A stretch of 64,000 nucleotides of DNA from Phytoamicus setariae. GTDB lineage: Bacteria; Pseudomonadota; Alphaproteobacteria; Rhizobiales; Rhizobiaceae. The number at the start of each line of letters is the position of its first letter. Position 1 is the stretch's first letter. Positions 25,731 to 34,333 of the stretch are shown here, one piece after another. The notes beneath the pieces were generated by a model. That model saw only the letters and a program-made list of their open reading frames with translations. It did no database searches and was not told the origin of the DNA. The position numbers and the translations under genes are program-made. The stretch spans positions 62,001 through 126,000 of the forward strand of contig NZ_JAEQNC010000005.1 in assembly GCF_016722925.1 (NCBI RefSeq), written 5' to 3'.

Positions 25731-27152
25731 TCAGTCGTAGGCTATGAAGCCGAGATTGATGCTGTCGATGCGCCGGCGCGACCGCTGGAAGACGCCATAA
25801 CCTTCGCGGCTGCCGTCATTGTTGGTGTTGCCCTCGATCGTCACCAGCTTGCCGTCGATGATGTCCCTGACAAAACCGGTATGGCCGTTGCGCCCGCCGG
25901 TATCGATGTAGAAGACCATGCCGGGCCTCACTCGATCTGGATCCGCGCGGGCTTCACGAGCGGTCAGGATTTCACCCTGCCCCGCAGCTTGCGCCATCTC
26001 CCAGGAGCGCCACACACTGGCTGTCTTGGGCACGCGCAGTGGCAGACCATTTTGCTGCGCGGCCTGCCTGAAGCACCAGTACACGAAAGCCATGCACCAT
26101 GGCTGACCGCGCAGGCCCCCATCGACCGCGTTCATATATTCATCGACCATCGGCCCGCGGTTGCTGCCGCGCGGCTGCTCCAGCACGCCAATCTGGTTTG
26201 CCGCGATGTCCAGCGCCGCCGACGCGAGATCATTATCGGCCACCGATACTTCAGTCTCCCCGCTGCCGGCTGGCTCTATCTCAAACAGCGAGTTCCAGGT
26301 CATCGGTCCGACGACACCGTCTATTTCCAAAGGCTCGCCCTGGCCATCCTCGTGACGGGCCTGGAACAACTTGACTGCCCACTCCGTTCGCTCACCGAAA
26401 TCCGCATCGACCGGCCCCACCTCCTGGATACCAAGGATTTTCAACCTTTCCTGGATGCGCGTGACATTGGGCCCATGAGAATCCCTGCGCAGCATGCGTC
26501 CGGGATAACGGGGCGCAGGAACTGGCGGTAGCGGGCGACCCGGCGGTTCGTCTTCGTCAGTCGATTGTGGAACCGCAGCCGGGATCAGTTCCTTCTGGAT
26601 CATCCGCAGGAGCAACGCCATTGCGCCGCATTGCCTGGAAACCGCCGTCTCTGACCAGCGCCCATCGGATGTGTATTTTCCCGACGCGTAGATGTTGGTG
26701 AAACTCCAGAGATAGGGGCTCTTCGCATGCGGATGATGGCTTCTGTAGCCGAAGCCGTTGAAGCGTTCGAAAACGTAGGCGGTCCGTGAAAGGCTCCAGT
26801 CGTCGCCCTCCGATACCTCTTCCAACGCATCGATGGCGCTGGCGACCCAGCTGAAGGGCGGCGAACCGGTTCGGGGCCGGTTGCGTGGAACGTTTCTGGT
26901 TTTTGCCGTCAGCGGATCGCCGTTGTGCAGATGGCAATCAAATCGACCCCCAGCTTCCAGCGAATGAATGATGGCAATGACATGCGCCGGAATCCCGGTA
27001 CGCTCAGCGACTTCCTGATAGCGTTGCCAGTTCTCGTCCAAGAAGATGCGCCGGAGGACGCCGTCTATTTGCGCGAGTTTTTCAGGTCTCAACCGCGCCG
27101 TTGCAATGAGCTTGTTGTACTCCTTCTCCAATGCGTCGGTATACTCAACCAT
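25731..27152 (-). CDS. Three-domain peptidoglycan hydrolase: lysozyme-like, PG-binding, CHAP
   Basis: The 473-residue protein has three parts. Residues 1-190 form a lysozyme-like region with a likely catalytic Glu66 in IIHSLEAGGRFDCHLHNGDP. Residues about 222-292 are a PG_binding_1 repeat (GPNVTRIQERLKILG...VDADFGERTEWAVKLFQ...DGVVGPMTWNSLF). Residues about 305-473 are a CHAP amidase/endopeptidase with Cys353 (WCMAF), His424 (GHTGF) and Asn442 (EGNTN). No signal peptide is seen, so release may need lysis, a holin or a non-classical route, as in phage endolysins. GGGAGG precedes the ATG at 27152. No other phage gene flanks it. Confidence 0.85.
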   Translation of the reverse strand: MVEYTDALEKEYNKLIATARLRPEKLAQIDGVLRRIFLDENWQRYQEVAERTGIPAHVIAIIHSLEAGGRFDCHLHNGDPLTAKTRNVPRNRPRTGSPPFSWVASAIDALEEVSEGDDWSLSRTAYVFERFNGFGYRSHHPHAKSPYLWSFTNIYASGKYTSDGRWSETAVSRQCGAMALLLRMIQKELIPAAVPQSTDEDEPPGRPLPPVPAPRYPGRMLRRDSHGPNVTRIQERLKILGIQEVGPVDADFGERTEWAVKLFQARHEDGQGEPLEIDGVVGPMTWNSLFEIEPAGSGETEVSVADNDLASAALDIAANQIGVLEQPRGSNRGPMVDEYMNAVDGGLRGQPWCMAFVYWCFRQAAQQNGLPLRVPKTASVWRSWEMAQAAGQGEILTAREARADPDRVRPGMVFYIDTGGRNGHTGFVRDIIDGKLVTIEGNTNNDGSREGYGVFQRSRRRIDSINLGFIAYD

Positions 27153-27317
27153 CACCGGCCCTCCCGTCCCGCTGGTAAGTTCACGCAATGCATTTAAGGT
27201 TGCAATTGATTGAAAAGCTACTTATACGATACTACATCTTAGTAAATATGCAACCGCCGTTTCGCCGGCGCGTTGTTGCCAACGGCCGGTGAAACGGTTC
27301 ATGCTTGCTGACGAATG

Positions 27318-28814
27318 TCAGAGAGGAGCGTCGAGCTCCGCCATCAGGTCTTTTGTCTGCTGATAGAGCCGCAGGAAGATCTGATACTGGCGGTCATATG
27401 CCGGATCATGAACGGCAGGCACTTCACGCTCGACTGGATTCCACGTCTTGATCTGGTCACGACTGACATCACCGATGCCGAGTGCGGCGAGAAAAGCGTT
27501 GCCGTAGGAAGCACCCATCGATTTTTCGGTCATGATCTGCGGCAGACCGGAAATATTCGACGTCGCCTCAAGCCATATCTGGTTCTTGGTGCCACCGCCG
27601 ACCGCAATCAGCCGGGCGGGCCGCGCACCGGCTGCTGCATAGGTCTCGAAGATATGATTGGTGCCGCAGGCGATACCTTCGATCAACGCCCGGTAGATGT
27701 CGCCCCGTGTATGCGTCAGGTTGAGCCCGAACAACATACCCTTGGCATGGGTATCGTGGATCGGCGTCCGCTCACCGGAGAAATACGGCAGGAAAACCAG
27801 ACCGTTGGCGCCCGGCTTGGAGCTGGCGGCTTCCTGCGCCAGCACGCCGAAGGCAGTGGCAGGGTCCAGATCGCGACCGATTTGGTCGCGAAACCAATGG
27901 GTCAGCGTGCCAGAGGTGGCGAGGCCCGACATCGAGGCATGCTCGCCGGGGAAAAACCAGGGCGCGTACCACAACCGGCTGTCGCGCACGCGCTGTTCGG
28001 AAAGCAGGATGATGAAGATGGTCGATCCATACATCACCATCATGTCGCCGGCCGAAAGCACACCGACTGAAAACGCTTCTGCGGCCGCGTCGATCGTGCC
28101 GCAGATGACGGGCGTGCCCTCGTCAAGACCGGTTGCCGCAGATGCCGCAGATGTCACTGTTCCGGCGACCTCGGTCGTCCAGAGTAGCTTCGGCAGCTTT
28201 TCCAGAGGCAGGATGCTCTTTGTCAGATCGTCGGAGAACCGCTGCGCACCGACATCGTAGAGCGGCGAGAAATTCGCAGCCGTGTAGTGATCGATGACGC
28301 AATTGCCGGTCAGCTTCTGCACGAGATAGGTCGTGGAAGACACGATCTTGGCGGCCTTTTCGTAGATCTCCGGGCGATTGTTCTTCAGCCACAGGATCTT
28401 CGGTCCCACCGACTGCGACGTCAGCGCATTTCCGGAAACTTCGAGGATACGCTCCACGCCGATTTCGGCGTTCAGGTCCTCGATCTCCTTGGCCGCTCTC
28501 GTATCGACGCCATAGAGCACGCCGTTCATCAAGGCGTTGCCTTCGGCATCCACCGGCAGCATGCAGGGCCCGATCGCCGACGCACCGACGGACTTGATGT
28601 CCTTCGGATCGATGCCGCTGTCAGCGATCAGCTTCTTTGACAGGAAGCAGAAATCGCCCCACCAATCCTGATCCGGATCGTGCTCCGCCCAACCGGGCTG
28701 GGGCACGAGCATCTTGTGCGGGCGGGTGGCGAGCGCTGCGATGGCGCCGCTCTCGTCAACCAATACCCCTTTGGATTCGAATGTTCCGATATCGATCCCG
28801 AGATAGTATCTCAT
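27318..28814 (-). CDS. FGGY family carbohydrate kinase
   Basis: The 498-residue protein has the FGGY actin-like fold: phosphate-binding YYLGIDIGTFESKGVLVD at the N terminus, a catalytic Asp in GTIDAAAEAF near residue 245, and a C-terminal ATP-binding block with RLIAVGGGTKN and GASYGNAFLAALG. It resembles xylulokinase-type members, not glycerol kinase. The ATG at 28814 overlaps the stop of the M42 gene by four bases (ATGA), so they are translationally coupled; longer frames would read into that gene. With the M42 and BtpA genes it forms an sgc-like operon. The substrate is probably a ketose or polyol from the adjacent transporter. Confidence 0.9.
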   Translation of the reverse strand: MRYYLGIDIGTFESKGVLVDESGAIAALATRPHKMLVPQPGWAEHDPDQDWWGDFCFLSKKLIADSGIDPKDIKSVGASAIGPCMLPVDAEGNALMNGVLYGVDTRAAKEIEDLNAEIGVERILEVSGNALTSQSVGPKILWLKNNRPEIYEKAAKIVSSTTYLVQKLTGNCVIDHYTAANFSPLYDVGAQRFSDDLTKSILPLEKLPKLLWTTEVAGTVTSAASAATGLDEGTPVICGTIDAAAEAFSVGVLSAGDMMVMYGSTIFIILLSEQRVRDSRLWYAPWFFPGEHASMSGLATSGTLTHWFRDQIGRDLDPATAFGVLAQEAASSKPGANGLVFLPYFSGERTPIHDTHAKGMLFGLNLTHTRGDIYRALIEGIACGTNHIFETYAAAGARPARLIAVGGGTKNQIWLEATSNISGLPQIMTEKSMGASYGNAFLAALGIGDVSRDQIKTWNPVEREVPAVHDPAYDRQYQIFLRLYQQTKDLMAELDAPL

Positions 28815-29914
28815 TGTTCGAAGTCGTCCCTGTCGATACTGAAATCCGGGCCGATATCCGTGATTGCCGAAACCAGCAGGCGGGTGAGCTTTTCGAGATC
28901 GCCGAGATCGCAAAGTTCGAGCGAGGAATGCGAATAGCGCATGGGAAAGCCCATATCGATCGATGCGACGCCTTGCCCGACCAGCTGCACATAGGATGAA
29001 TCCGTCAGGCATCCGATATGGGCGCTCTTCTGTAGATTGATCTTTTCGGCCTTGGCTGTCTTTTCAAACAGCGCCACCAGCGCCGGATGCGGGATCGTGC
29101 CGTTCAGCGTCCCGCGCCCATGGAACGAGAACATCGCCATGCCCGGCCCCTCGCCAAGCCTGACATCGCCGCGACTGCCCATGTCAGGCGTATCGGCGGC
29201 GAGGATGAGGTCGATCTGGATGGCGATGTCGGGCTGCAGGGTTTGTGCGGCCGTCAACGCACCACGCAGGTTGAACTCCTCGAGCGTCGAGAAGACGATA
29301 TGCACGGTCGGCCGCTTGTCGGCCTTTGCCAATGCACGCGCGGCCTCGACCACGACGGCGCAACCGGCGCGGTCGTCAACCGCGGTTCCGGCGATCCGCT
29401 CGCCGGCGAGTTCCACCACGTTCGGCTGGTAGACGATGGGGGTACCGACATCGATGCCGGCGGCCAGCACTTCTTCGGCACTGGTAAACCCGGTGTCGAT
29501 GTAAATGTCCGGATATTGGACAACCTTGTACTTCTCGTCTGGCTGGGTGGCATGATGGGACTTGTTGGCAATCAGCCCCGGCACATCGCGGCCTTCGCCG
29601 ATGGAGAACAGCACGGCCTGCGAAGCCAGCGCCCGCTCCGGTACGCCGCCGAGCCGTTCGACCCTCACATAACCGTTCTTCTCGATCTTGCGCACCACAA
29701 GGCCGAGCTGGTCCATGTGGGTGAACAGCATGACGGAAGGCGCGCCCGGCGCGCCTTCGATCGTGGCAATCAGGTTGCCGAGACGATCTGTCCGGGTGGA
29801 CAGACCGATCGCCTGCATTTCAGCCTTTAGATACTTGCGCACCCGCCCTTCGTGGCCGGAAAGGCCGGGGATGCGCATGAGGTCGGTGAGAAGCGTCCTG
29901 AGACGAGTTTTCAT
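28811..29914 (-). CDS. M42 family metallopeptidase (SgcX/FrvX-like)
   Basis: The 367-residue protein has every M42 metal and catalytic residue: His66 and Asp68 (THMDQLG), bridging Asp180 (AVDDRAG), general base Glu212 and ligand Glu213 (TLEEFN), Asp241 (AADTPD) and His329 (RYSHSS). M42 enzymes are self-compartmentalising dinuclear aminopeptidases, sometimes annotated as endoglucanases. In the enterobacterial sgc and frv operons M42 homologues sit with sugar genes, and the same is seen here with a BtpA protein and an FGGY kinase. The real substrate could be a glyco-conjugate or a peptide; unknown. Confidence 0.9.
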   Translation of the reverse strand: MKTRLRTLLTDLMRIPGLSGHEGRVRKYLKAEMQAIGLSTRTDRLGNLIATIEGAPGAPSVMLFTHMDQLGLVVRKIEKNGYVRVERLGGVPERALASQAVLFSIGEGRDVPGLIANKSHHATQPDEKYKVVQYPDIYIDTGFTSAEEVLAAGIDVGTPIVYQPNVVELAGERIAGTAVDDRAGCAVVVEAARALAKADKRPTVHIVFSTLEEFNLRGALTAAQTLQPDIAIQIDLILAADTPDMGSRGDVRLGEGPGMAMFSFHGRGTLNGTIPHPALVALFEKTAKAEKINLQKSAHIGCLTDSSYVQLVGQGVASIDMGFPMRYSHSSLELCDLGDLEKLTRLLVSAITDIGPDFSIDRDDFEQ

Positions 29915-29927
29915 GAGCGAAACCTTC

Positions 29928-30749
29928 TCAACGATCCATGTTCACCAGACGCATGAATTCCTTGGCCCGCTCGGGATCCACGGCATTCCACGTATGGCCG
30001 TCGACCTTCAGAGATGAGCCGACAATTACGCCATCGGCAATCTTCAGCGTATCGCGCACCGTGGCGTGCTTCACGCCGGTATTGGCAAACACATAGGTGT
30101 CCGGCAGCACGCGCTTGACGGCATCGATATCGCCGATCGCCGCGGCTTCGCCGGTGATCGTACCAGAAACCAGGACGGCATCCGGGATCGACGAGAACAC
30201 CGCGCTGCGAGCCCGGTCGGCAACGCTGCGCTGGTCGAGCGAATGTGCGAATTCCGCCGAGATGTTGTAGAGCAGCGCCAGATCTTCGCGGCCGAGACGA
30301 TCGCGATAGCGCATCGCCTTGCCGGCGTTCGGTGTCCAGGGGCCCATGTCGGACGCATAGGTGCCGGTGAAAATTTCGCGGACGAAACGTGCCCCTGTCG
30401 CAGCAGCCAGCGCGATCGAGCTTTCCGGATCCCACAGCACGTTGACGCCGAAGGGAATCTTGATCTCGGAGCGGAGCTGACCGATCAGAAATGCCATCGT
30501 CGCGGTGGAGGCCATATCGACCTTGAATTCGTAGGGACGATCGTTTTCATTGCCGAACATGACAGCATCGAAGCCGGCATCCTGAAGTGCATGCAGGTCC
30601 TTGCGCGCGCCATCCAGCAGGGCATCGAGCCCTCCGTCCTTGTCATAAAGCGGCGCGCCGGGCAGCGCTCCGATATGCACCATGGCAATGACCGGCTTCT
30701 TGTCCCCGAAAATGCCCTTCAGCTTCTTACTCAACGCGAATTCCTCCAT
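29928..30749 (-). CDS. BtpA/SgcQ family protein
   Basis: The 273-residue protein is a BtpA-family TIM-barrel-like protein, with MVHIGALPGAPLYD near the start, DAVMFGNENDRPYEF, GVNVLWDPESSIALAAATGARFVR and a phosphate-binding-like end VFANTGVKHATV...DGVIVGSSLKVDG. BtpA is linked to photosystem I stability in cyanobacteria, and SgcQ is the member in the E. coli sgc operon; no biochemical role is settled. The C-terminal glycine loop suggests a phosphorylated ligand. It is the first gene of the minus operon with M42 and kinase, divergent from an aldose dehydrogenase. Confidence 0.88.
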   Translation of the reverse strand: MEEFALSKKLKGIFGDKKPVIAMVHIGALPGAPLYDKDGGLDALLDGARKDLHALQDAGFDAVMFGNENDRPYEFKVDMASTATMAFLIGQLRSEIKIPFGVNVLWDPESSIALAAATGARFVREIFTGTYASDMGPWTPNAGKAMRYRDRLGREDLALLYNISAEFAHSLDQRSVADRARSAVFSSIPDAVLVSGTITGEAAAIGDIDAVKRVLPDTYVFANTGVKHATVRDTLKIADGVIVGSSLKVDGHTWNAVDPERAKEFMRLVNMDR

Positions 30750-30912
30750 ATAAACTTACGGCGGCACATTGGCATTTCGTTCATCCCTTGTCATCATTGG
30801 TCCTTTGAAACTGAATAAAAACAATTGCTTTCCCCAATCCAACTGTTTCTAATCCAGAAAACACCCTTCACGAAATACACGATTGAGAGCACCCGCTCCT
30901 GGGAGGAACAAC

Positions 30913-31932
30913 ATGCAGATCCGACATTGGGATCGTATCGGAAATGGCGGCCTGAACTTCACCGAACTCGGCTTCGGAGCGGCGCCGCTGGGCAATCTCT
31001 ACAAGGCGATTTCGGACGAGGAAGCGCATCAGGTTCTGGAAGCGGCATGGGATGGCGGCTGCCGCTATTTCGATACAGCGCCCCTTTACGGCCTTGGTCT
31101 GTCCGAGAGCCGCGTCGGCCGGTTTCTCAAAACCAAAAATCGCGACGACTACATCCTTTCGACCAAGGGTGGCCGGTTGCTGGAAGTCTGCCCGCCCGAA
31201 AAGCGCACCGGCATCGGCAAGTTCTTCAACACACCCAACCGTCGCGAGGTCTACGACTATTCCTATGATGGCGTGATGCGCTCCTTCGAGGCTTCGTTCG
31301 AGCGCATGGGCCTGGACCGCATCGACATCCTTTACGTACACGATGTCGATATCTTCACGCACGGCAGCAAGGAAGCATCGGACGCCCGCATCGCCGAGTT
31401 CATGAAGGGCGGATATTACGCCATGCTGGCGCTGCGCGACCAGGGCGTCATCAAGGCGTTCGGCGGCGGCATCAACGAGTGGCAGGTCTGCCAGACGCTG
31501 GCCGAGCGTGGCGATTTCGACCTGTTCCTGCTTGCAGGGCGCTACACGCTGCTCGAGCAGGAAGCGCTCGACAGCTTCCTGCCGCTTTGCCAGAAGCGCG
31601 GCATCGGCATCGCACTTGGCGGCCCCTACAACTCAGGCATTTTGGCACGCGGCCCCTCGGATGACGCTCAGTACAACTATTCTAATGCGCCAAAAGAGGT
31701 GATCGAGAAGGTCCGCAAGATCCACGCGACCTGCGAAAAGCACGGCGTACGAATGATCGAGGCAGCCCTTAATTTCCCGCTTCTCCACCCCTCCGTCGTG
31801 TCGGTTATTCCGGGCGGGCAGAGCGTCGCGGAAGTCAAATCAAACCGGGAAATCCTTGGCAAGCAGATCCCCTCCGCACTCTGGGCCGACCTCAAGGCAC
31901 AGGGCCTGATGCGGCAGGATGCGCCCGTCTGA
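30913..31932 (+). CDS. Aldo/keto reductase, D-threo-aldose/L-fucose 1-dehydrogenase type
   Basis: The 339-residue protein has the AKR tetrad Asp54, Tyr59 (YFDTAPLYG), Lys85 (LSTKGG) and His143 (YVHDVD). The opening IGNGGLNFTELGFGAAPLGNLY is of the subgroup containing D-threo-aldose 1-dehydrogenase, which oxidises L-fucose and related sugars to the lactone with NAD(P)+. The ATG at 30913 has GGGAGG at the right distance. It is divergent from the BtpA-M42-kinase operon. It could start the fucose route whose later enzymes are encoded at 44.8-52.9 kb. Confidence 0.85.
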   Translation: MQIRHWDRIGNGGLNFTELGFGAAPLGNLYKAISDEEAHQVLEAAWDGGCRYFDTAPLYGLGLSESRVGRFLKTKNRDDYILSTKGGRLLEVCPPEKRTGIGKFFNTPNRREVYDYSYDGVMRSFEASFERMGLDRIDILYVHDVDIFTHGSKEASDARIAEFMKGGYYAMLALRDQGVIKAFGGGINEWQVCQTLAERGDFDLFLLAGRYTLLEQEALDSFLPLCQKRGIGIALGGPYNSGILARGPSDDAQYNYSNAPKEVIEKVRKIHATCEKHGVRMIEAALNFPLLHPSVVSVIPGGQSVAEVKSNREILGKQIPSALWADLKAQGLMRQDAPV

Positions 31933-31950
31933 ACCTGACGTTGAGACCTC

Positions 31951-31986
31951 CATGTCGGATCGCCGCGGCACGCGCGATCCGACATG
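31951..31986 (+). terminator. Hairpin downstream of aldose dehydrogenase
   Basis: CATGTCGGATCG (31951-31962) and CGATCCGACATG (31975-31986) form a perfect 12-bp stem with a 12-base loop, 19 bases past the stop. There is no T-run, so termination is only probable. Confidence 0.5.
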
Positions 31987-32221
31987 ACGTTACGAGAGCC
32001 GGCTCGCCCAGGATTTGGAAAAAACGCCAACCGACTATCTTGTAACCTTCGTTTTTTTCTGCCATTTGAGTCGCATCGATTTTTTTTGGCCGAATGGCTT
32101 GGCTCCCCACCCGCCCGGTGCGCGGCCCACGACCTCTCAGCAGACGAATATATCGATATAAACGTCAGCTTTCTCGGCCGGCAAAATACAATGCGTGCAA
32201 TGTCCTCGAAAGGAACACCAG

Positions 32222-32431
32222 ATGAACACTGGCACCGTAAAATGGTTCAACTCGCAGAAGGGCTTCGGCTTCATTCAGCCGGATGCCGGCGGCCCGGACG
32301 TTTTCGTTCACATCTCCGCCGTTGAACGCGCTGGCATGACCACGCTCAACGAAGGCCAGAAGATCTCCTACGAAGTCCTCGCAGACCGCCGCACCGGCAA
32401 GTCTTCGGCTGGCAACCTGCGCGCTGCCTAA
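32222..32431 (+). CDS. cspA: Cold-shock domain protein, CspA family
   Basis: The 69-residue protein is a single cold-shock domain with RNP1 KGFGFIQ and RNP2 VFVHIS, which bind single-stranded RNA or DNA. AAGGA lies upstream of the ATG at 32222; an in-frame start nine codons earlier is less likely. The 235 bases between the upstream hairpin and the start are T-rich in places and could be a structured leader, as in other cold-shock genes. A clear terminator follows. Several csp paralogues are usual in rhizobia, so the symbol marks the family only. Confidence 0.95.
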   Translation: MNTGTVKWFNSQKGFGFIQPDAGGPDVFVHISAVERAGMTTLNEGQKISYEVLADRRTGKSSAGNLRAA

Positions 32432-32458
32432 TCGAGCCTTTCGATATCGACAAGAAAG

Positions 32459-32490
32459 CGGCGGCGCGGATCATTCCACGCCGCCGTTTT
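32459..32490 (+). terminator. Rho-independent terminator of cspA
   Basis: CGGCGGCG (32459-32466) pairs with CGCCGCCG (32479-32486), followed directly by TTTT. It also faces the converging kinase gene. Confidence 0.8.
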
Positions 32491-32505
32491 CCATTTCCGG
32501 GGGTC

Positions 32506-33135
32506 TCATCCCTGCCGGAGCACGAACTCCGGCTCGACGCTCCCTGTCATTACCAGACGGCCGTTCGGCAGGTCGTTTTCTTCCATCTTGAAGGCAAAGT
32601 CTGCGGGCGCCAGATCCTTCCAGCGCTCTGACAGGCGCCGGCGCAACTCCTCCTCCGATACGACGAGCAGCACTGTCGTATCATAGTGACGATGCAAGTC
32701 CGACCAGTCGCCGCTGCCGAGCAGGATGTAGTTTCCTTCTACGATCAGATGACGAACCGTCTGTGGGATAAGCCGTCCACCGGCTCTGGCGATCTCGATG
32801 GACCGGTCGAACACCGGCACCGCGATTTCGCGCTCCCTGTTTTGCTTCAACCGTCCCAGCACGTGCGAAAATCCGGCGACATCGAACGTCTGGGGCGCGC
32901 CTTTGCGCGGACGCAATCCACGCGGAACCAGAACCAGATCGTCGAGATGGTAGCCATCCATGGGAAAGACAGCCGCCGATCCCGGCTCCATGGCATTCAG
33001 CGCTTCCACCACTTGCTCGGCAAGGGTCGACTTGCCCGAGCCCGGCGCCCCGGCGATCGCCGTGATAGAGCGGCCATTGGCGCCGCGAGCGCGAACGATA
33101 TCCACCAGTTCCTTGATGTTGATGTCCTTGCTCAT
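32506..33135 (-). CDS. P-loop kinase of uridine-kinase/FrcK type
   Basis: The 209-residue protein has Walker A GAPGSGKST at 29-37, a substrate loop FPMDGYHLDDLVL, and a Lid-like region KQNREREIAVPVFDRSIEIA, then IVEGNYILL, the usual order in uridine/pantothenate kinase-like enzymes. Similar proteins are FrcK of the rhizobial fructose operon and YggC of E. coli. It probably phosphorylates a sugar or nucleoside. The gene is alone, divergent from a hydroxyacid dehydrogenase with 126 bases between the starts. Confidence 0.82.
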   Translation of the reverse strand: MSKDINIKELVDIVRARGANGRSITAIAGAPGSGKSTLAEQVVEALNAMEPGSAAVFPMDGYHLDDLVLVPRGLRPRKGAPQTFDVAGFSHVLGRLKQNREREIAVPVFDRSIEIARAGGRLIPQTVRHLIVEGNYILLGSGDWSDLHRHYDTTVLLVVSEEELRRRLSERWKDLAPADFAFKMEENDLPNGRLVMTGSVEPEFVLRQG

Positions 33136-33261
33136 CGCTTTTCCTCATTGCTCTGCGGATGAGGAAGGTACAGTCGGCCGATTGGCTGTCAATCAAGATC
33201 GCCGCTTTCCAAGCCCGGCTCGCCCAGTTAAATAATGCAGACAGCAGTGGAGGGTTTTATC

Positions 33262-34275
33262 ATGCGCATTCTTTTCGATCCGGATCCGCGCGCCGCCGAA
33301 GACATTTTCAGCAAGGCAGATTACGACCGGTTCCTCTCGAGCTACGATGTCGTCTCGTGGAATGGCGAGGATCGTCCAAACTTCTACAACCGGTATCTAC
33401 CCACGGCCGAAGTGGTCATCAGCCAGCAGCCGATGGAGCATGAGCAACTCGAAATCGCACCGAAGCTCAGGGCGATCGTCAATGTCGAGACCAATTTCCT
33501 ACCCAATGTCGATTACGACGCCTGCTTCCAGCGCGGCATTCACGTGGTCGCACCGAGCTCGGTGTTTGCCGCGCCGGTCGCCGAAATGGGGCTTGGCATG
33601 GCTCTGTCGCTGGCACGCGGCATCCACACGGCGCATGGCGATTTCGTCGTCGGCCGCGAGCTCTACGGTCTCGACGGCAATACCGAAGCCGAACTGCTGG
33701 CCGGTGCCGATGTGGGCTTTGTCGGCTTCGGCGATCTCGGCCGCGCCCTGCATAAACTTCTGGCGGGCTTTCAGCCGAAAATTCGGGCTTATGACCCCTG
33801 GCTGCCGGACGGCGTGCTGTCTCGCCTGGGCGTGGAACCCGCCTCGCTCGACGACGTCCTGTCGAAGAGCCGGTTCGTTTTCGTCGTCGCCACGATCACC
33901 ACCGACAACGCCCATCTGCTGAATGCCGCCAAACTGTCGCTAATGCAGAAGGGCGCCAAGCTGCTGCTGCTCAGCCGCGCCGCGGTGGCGGATTTCGAAG
34001 CGTTGAAGGACTTTGCCGGCTCTGGACGCATTCAAGTCGCCACGGATGTGTTCCCGGAAGAGCCGGTCGCCGCCAACGACCCGATCCGCAACGTGCCGAA
34101 TATCCTGTTTTCGGCCCATCGGGCGGGCGCCCTGACCTCGGCACTGCAGAACATCGGCAAGCTGGTGCTCGAGGATCTCGGACAGTTCGCACGCCACTTG
34201 CCACCTGTTGCCTGCAAACGAGCAGAGCGCGAGACCGTCAGCCGACTGAGGAGCAAGCCGATCGACAAGTCGTGA
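33262..34275 (+). CDS. D-isomer-specific 2-hydroxyacid dehydrogenase
   Basis: The 337-residue protein has the NAD-binding fingerprint VGFVGFGDLGRALHKLL (near residue 150) and the active-site trio: Arg in LLLSRAAVAD, Glu in VFPEEPV, and His in FSAHRAG. It would interconvert a 2-keto acid and a D-2-hydroxy acid. The third Gly of the fingerprint is kept but the block is unusual for the phosphoglycerate dehydrogenase group, so SerA function is unlikely; serA itself is at 60-61.6 kb. GGAGGG precedes the ATG at 33262. Divergent from the P-loop kinase, which may act in the same pathway. Confidence 0.85.
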   Translation: MRILFDPDPRAAEDIFSKADYDRFLSSYDVVSWNGEDRPNFYNRYLPTAEVVISQQPMEHEQLEIAPKLRAIVNVETNFLPNVDYDACFQRGIHVVAPSSVFAAPVAEMGLGMALSLARGIHTAHGDFVVGRELYGLDGNTEAELLAGADVGFVGFGDLGRALHKLLAGFQPKIRAYDPWLPDGVLSRLGVEPASLDDVLSKSRFVFVVATITTDNAHLLNAAKLSLMQKGAKLLLLSRAAVADFEALKDFAGSGRIQVATDVFPEEPVAANDPIRNVPNILFSAHRAGALTSALQNIGKLVLEDLGQFARHLPPVACKRAERETVSRLRSKPIDKS

Positions 34276-34286
34276 CCGGGTAAAAA

Positions 34287-34325
34287 CCCCTCCCACCCCC
34301 CCTTGTGGGCAGGGTTTGGGAGGGG
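34287..34325. repeat. Short intergenic palindromic repeat
   Basis: CCCCTCCCA (34287-34295) is matched by TGGGAGGGG (34317-34325), with an inner GTGGG/CCCAC pairing. It lies between two convergent genes. It resembles the C/G-rich palindromes dispersed in rhizobial genomes and may also act as a terminator. Confidence 0.65.
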
Positions 34326-34333
34326 AATGCCCC

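Noticed and set aside
27318-28814. FGGY kinase as glycerol kinase GlpK
   Set aside because: It lacks the typical glycerol kinase N-terminal signatures, is 7 kb from the glp operon on the other strand, and is coupled to M42 and BtpA genes.
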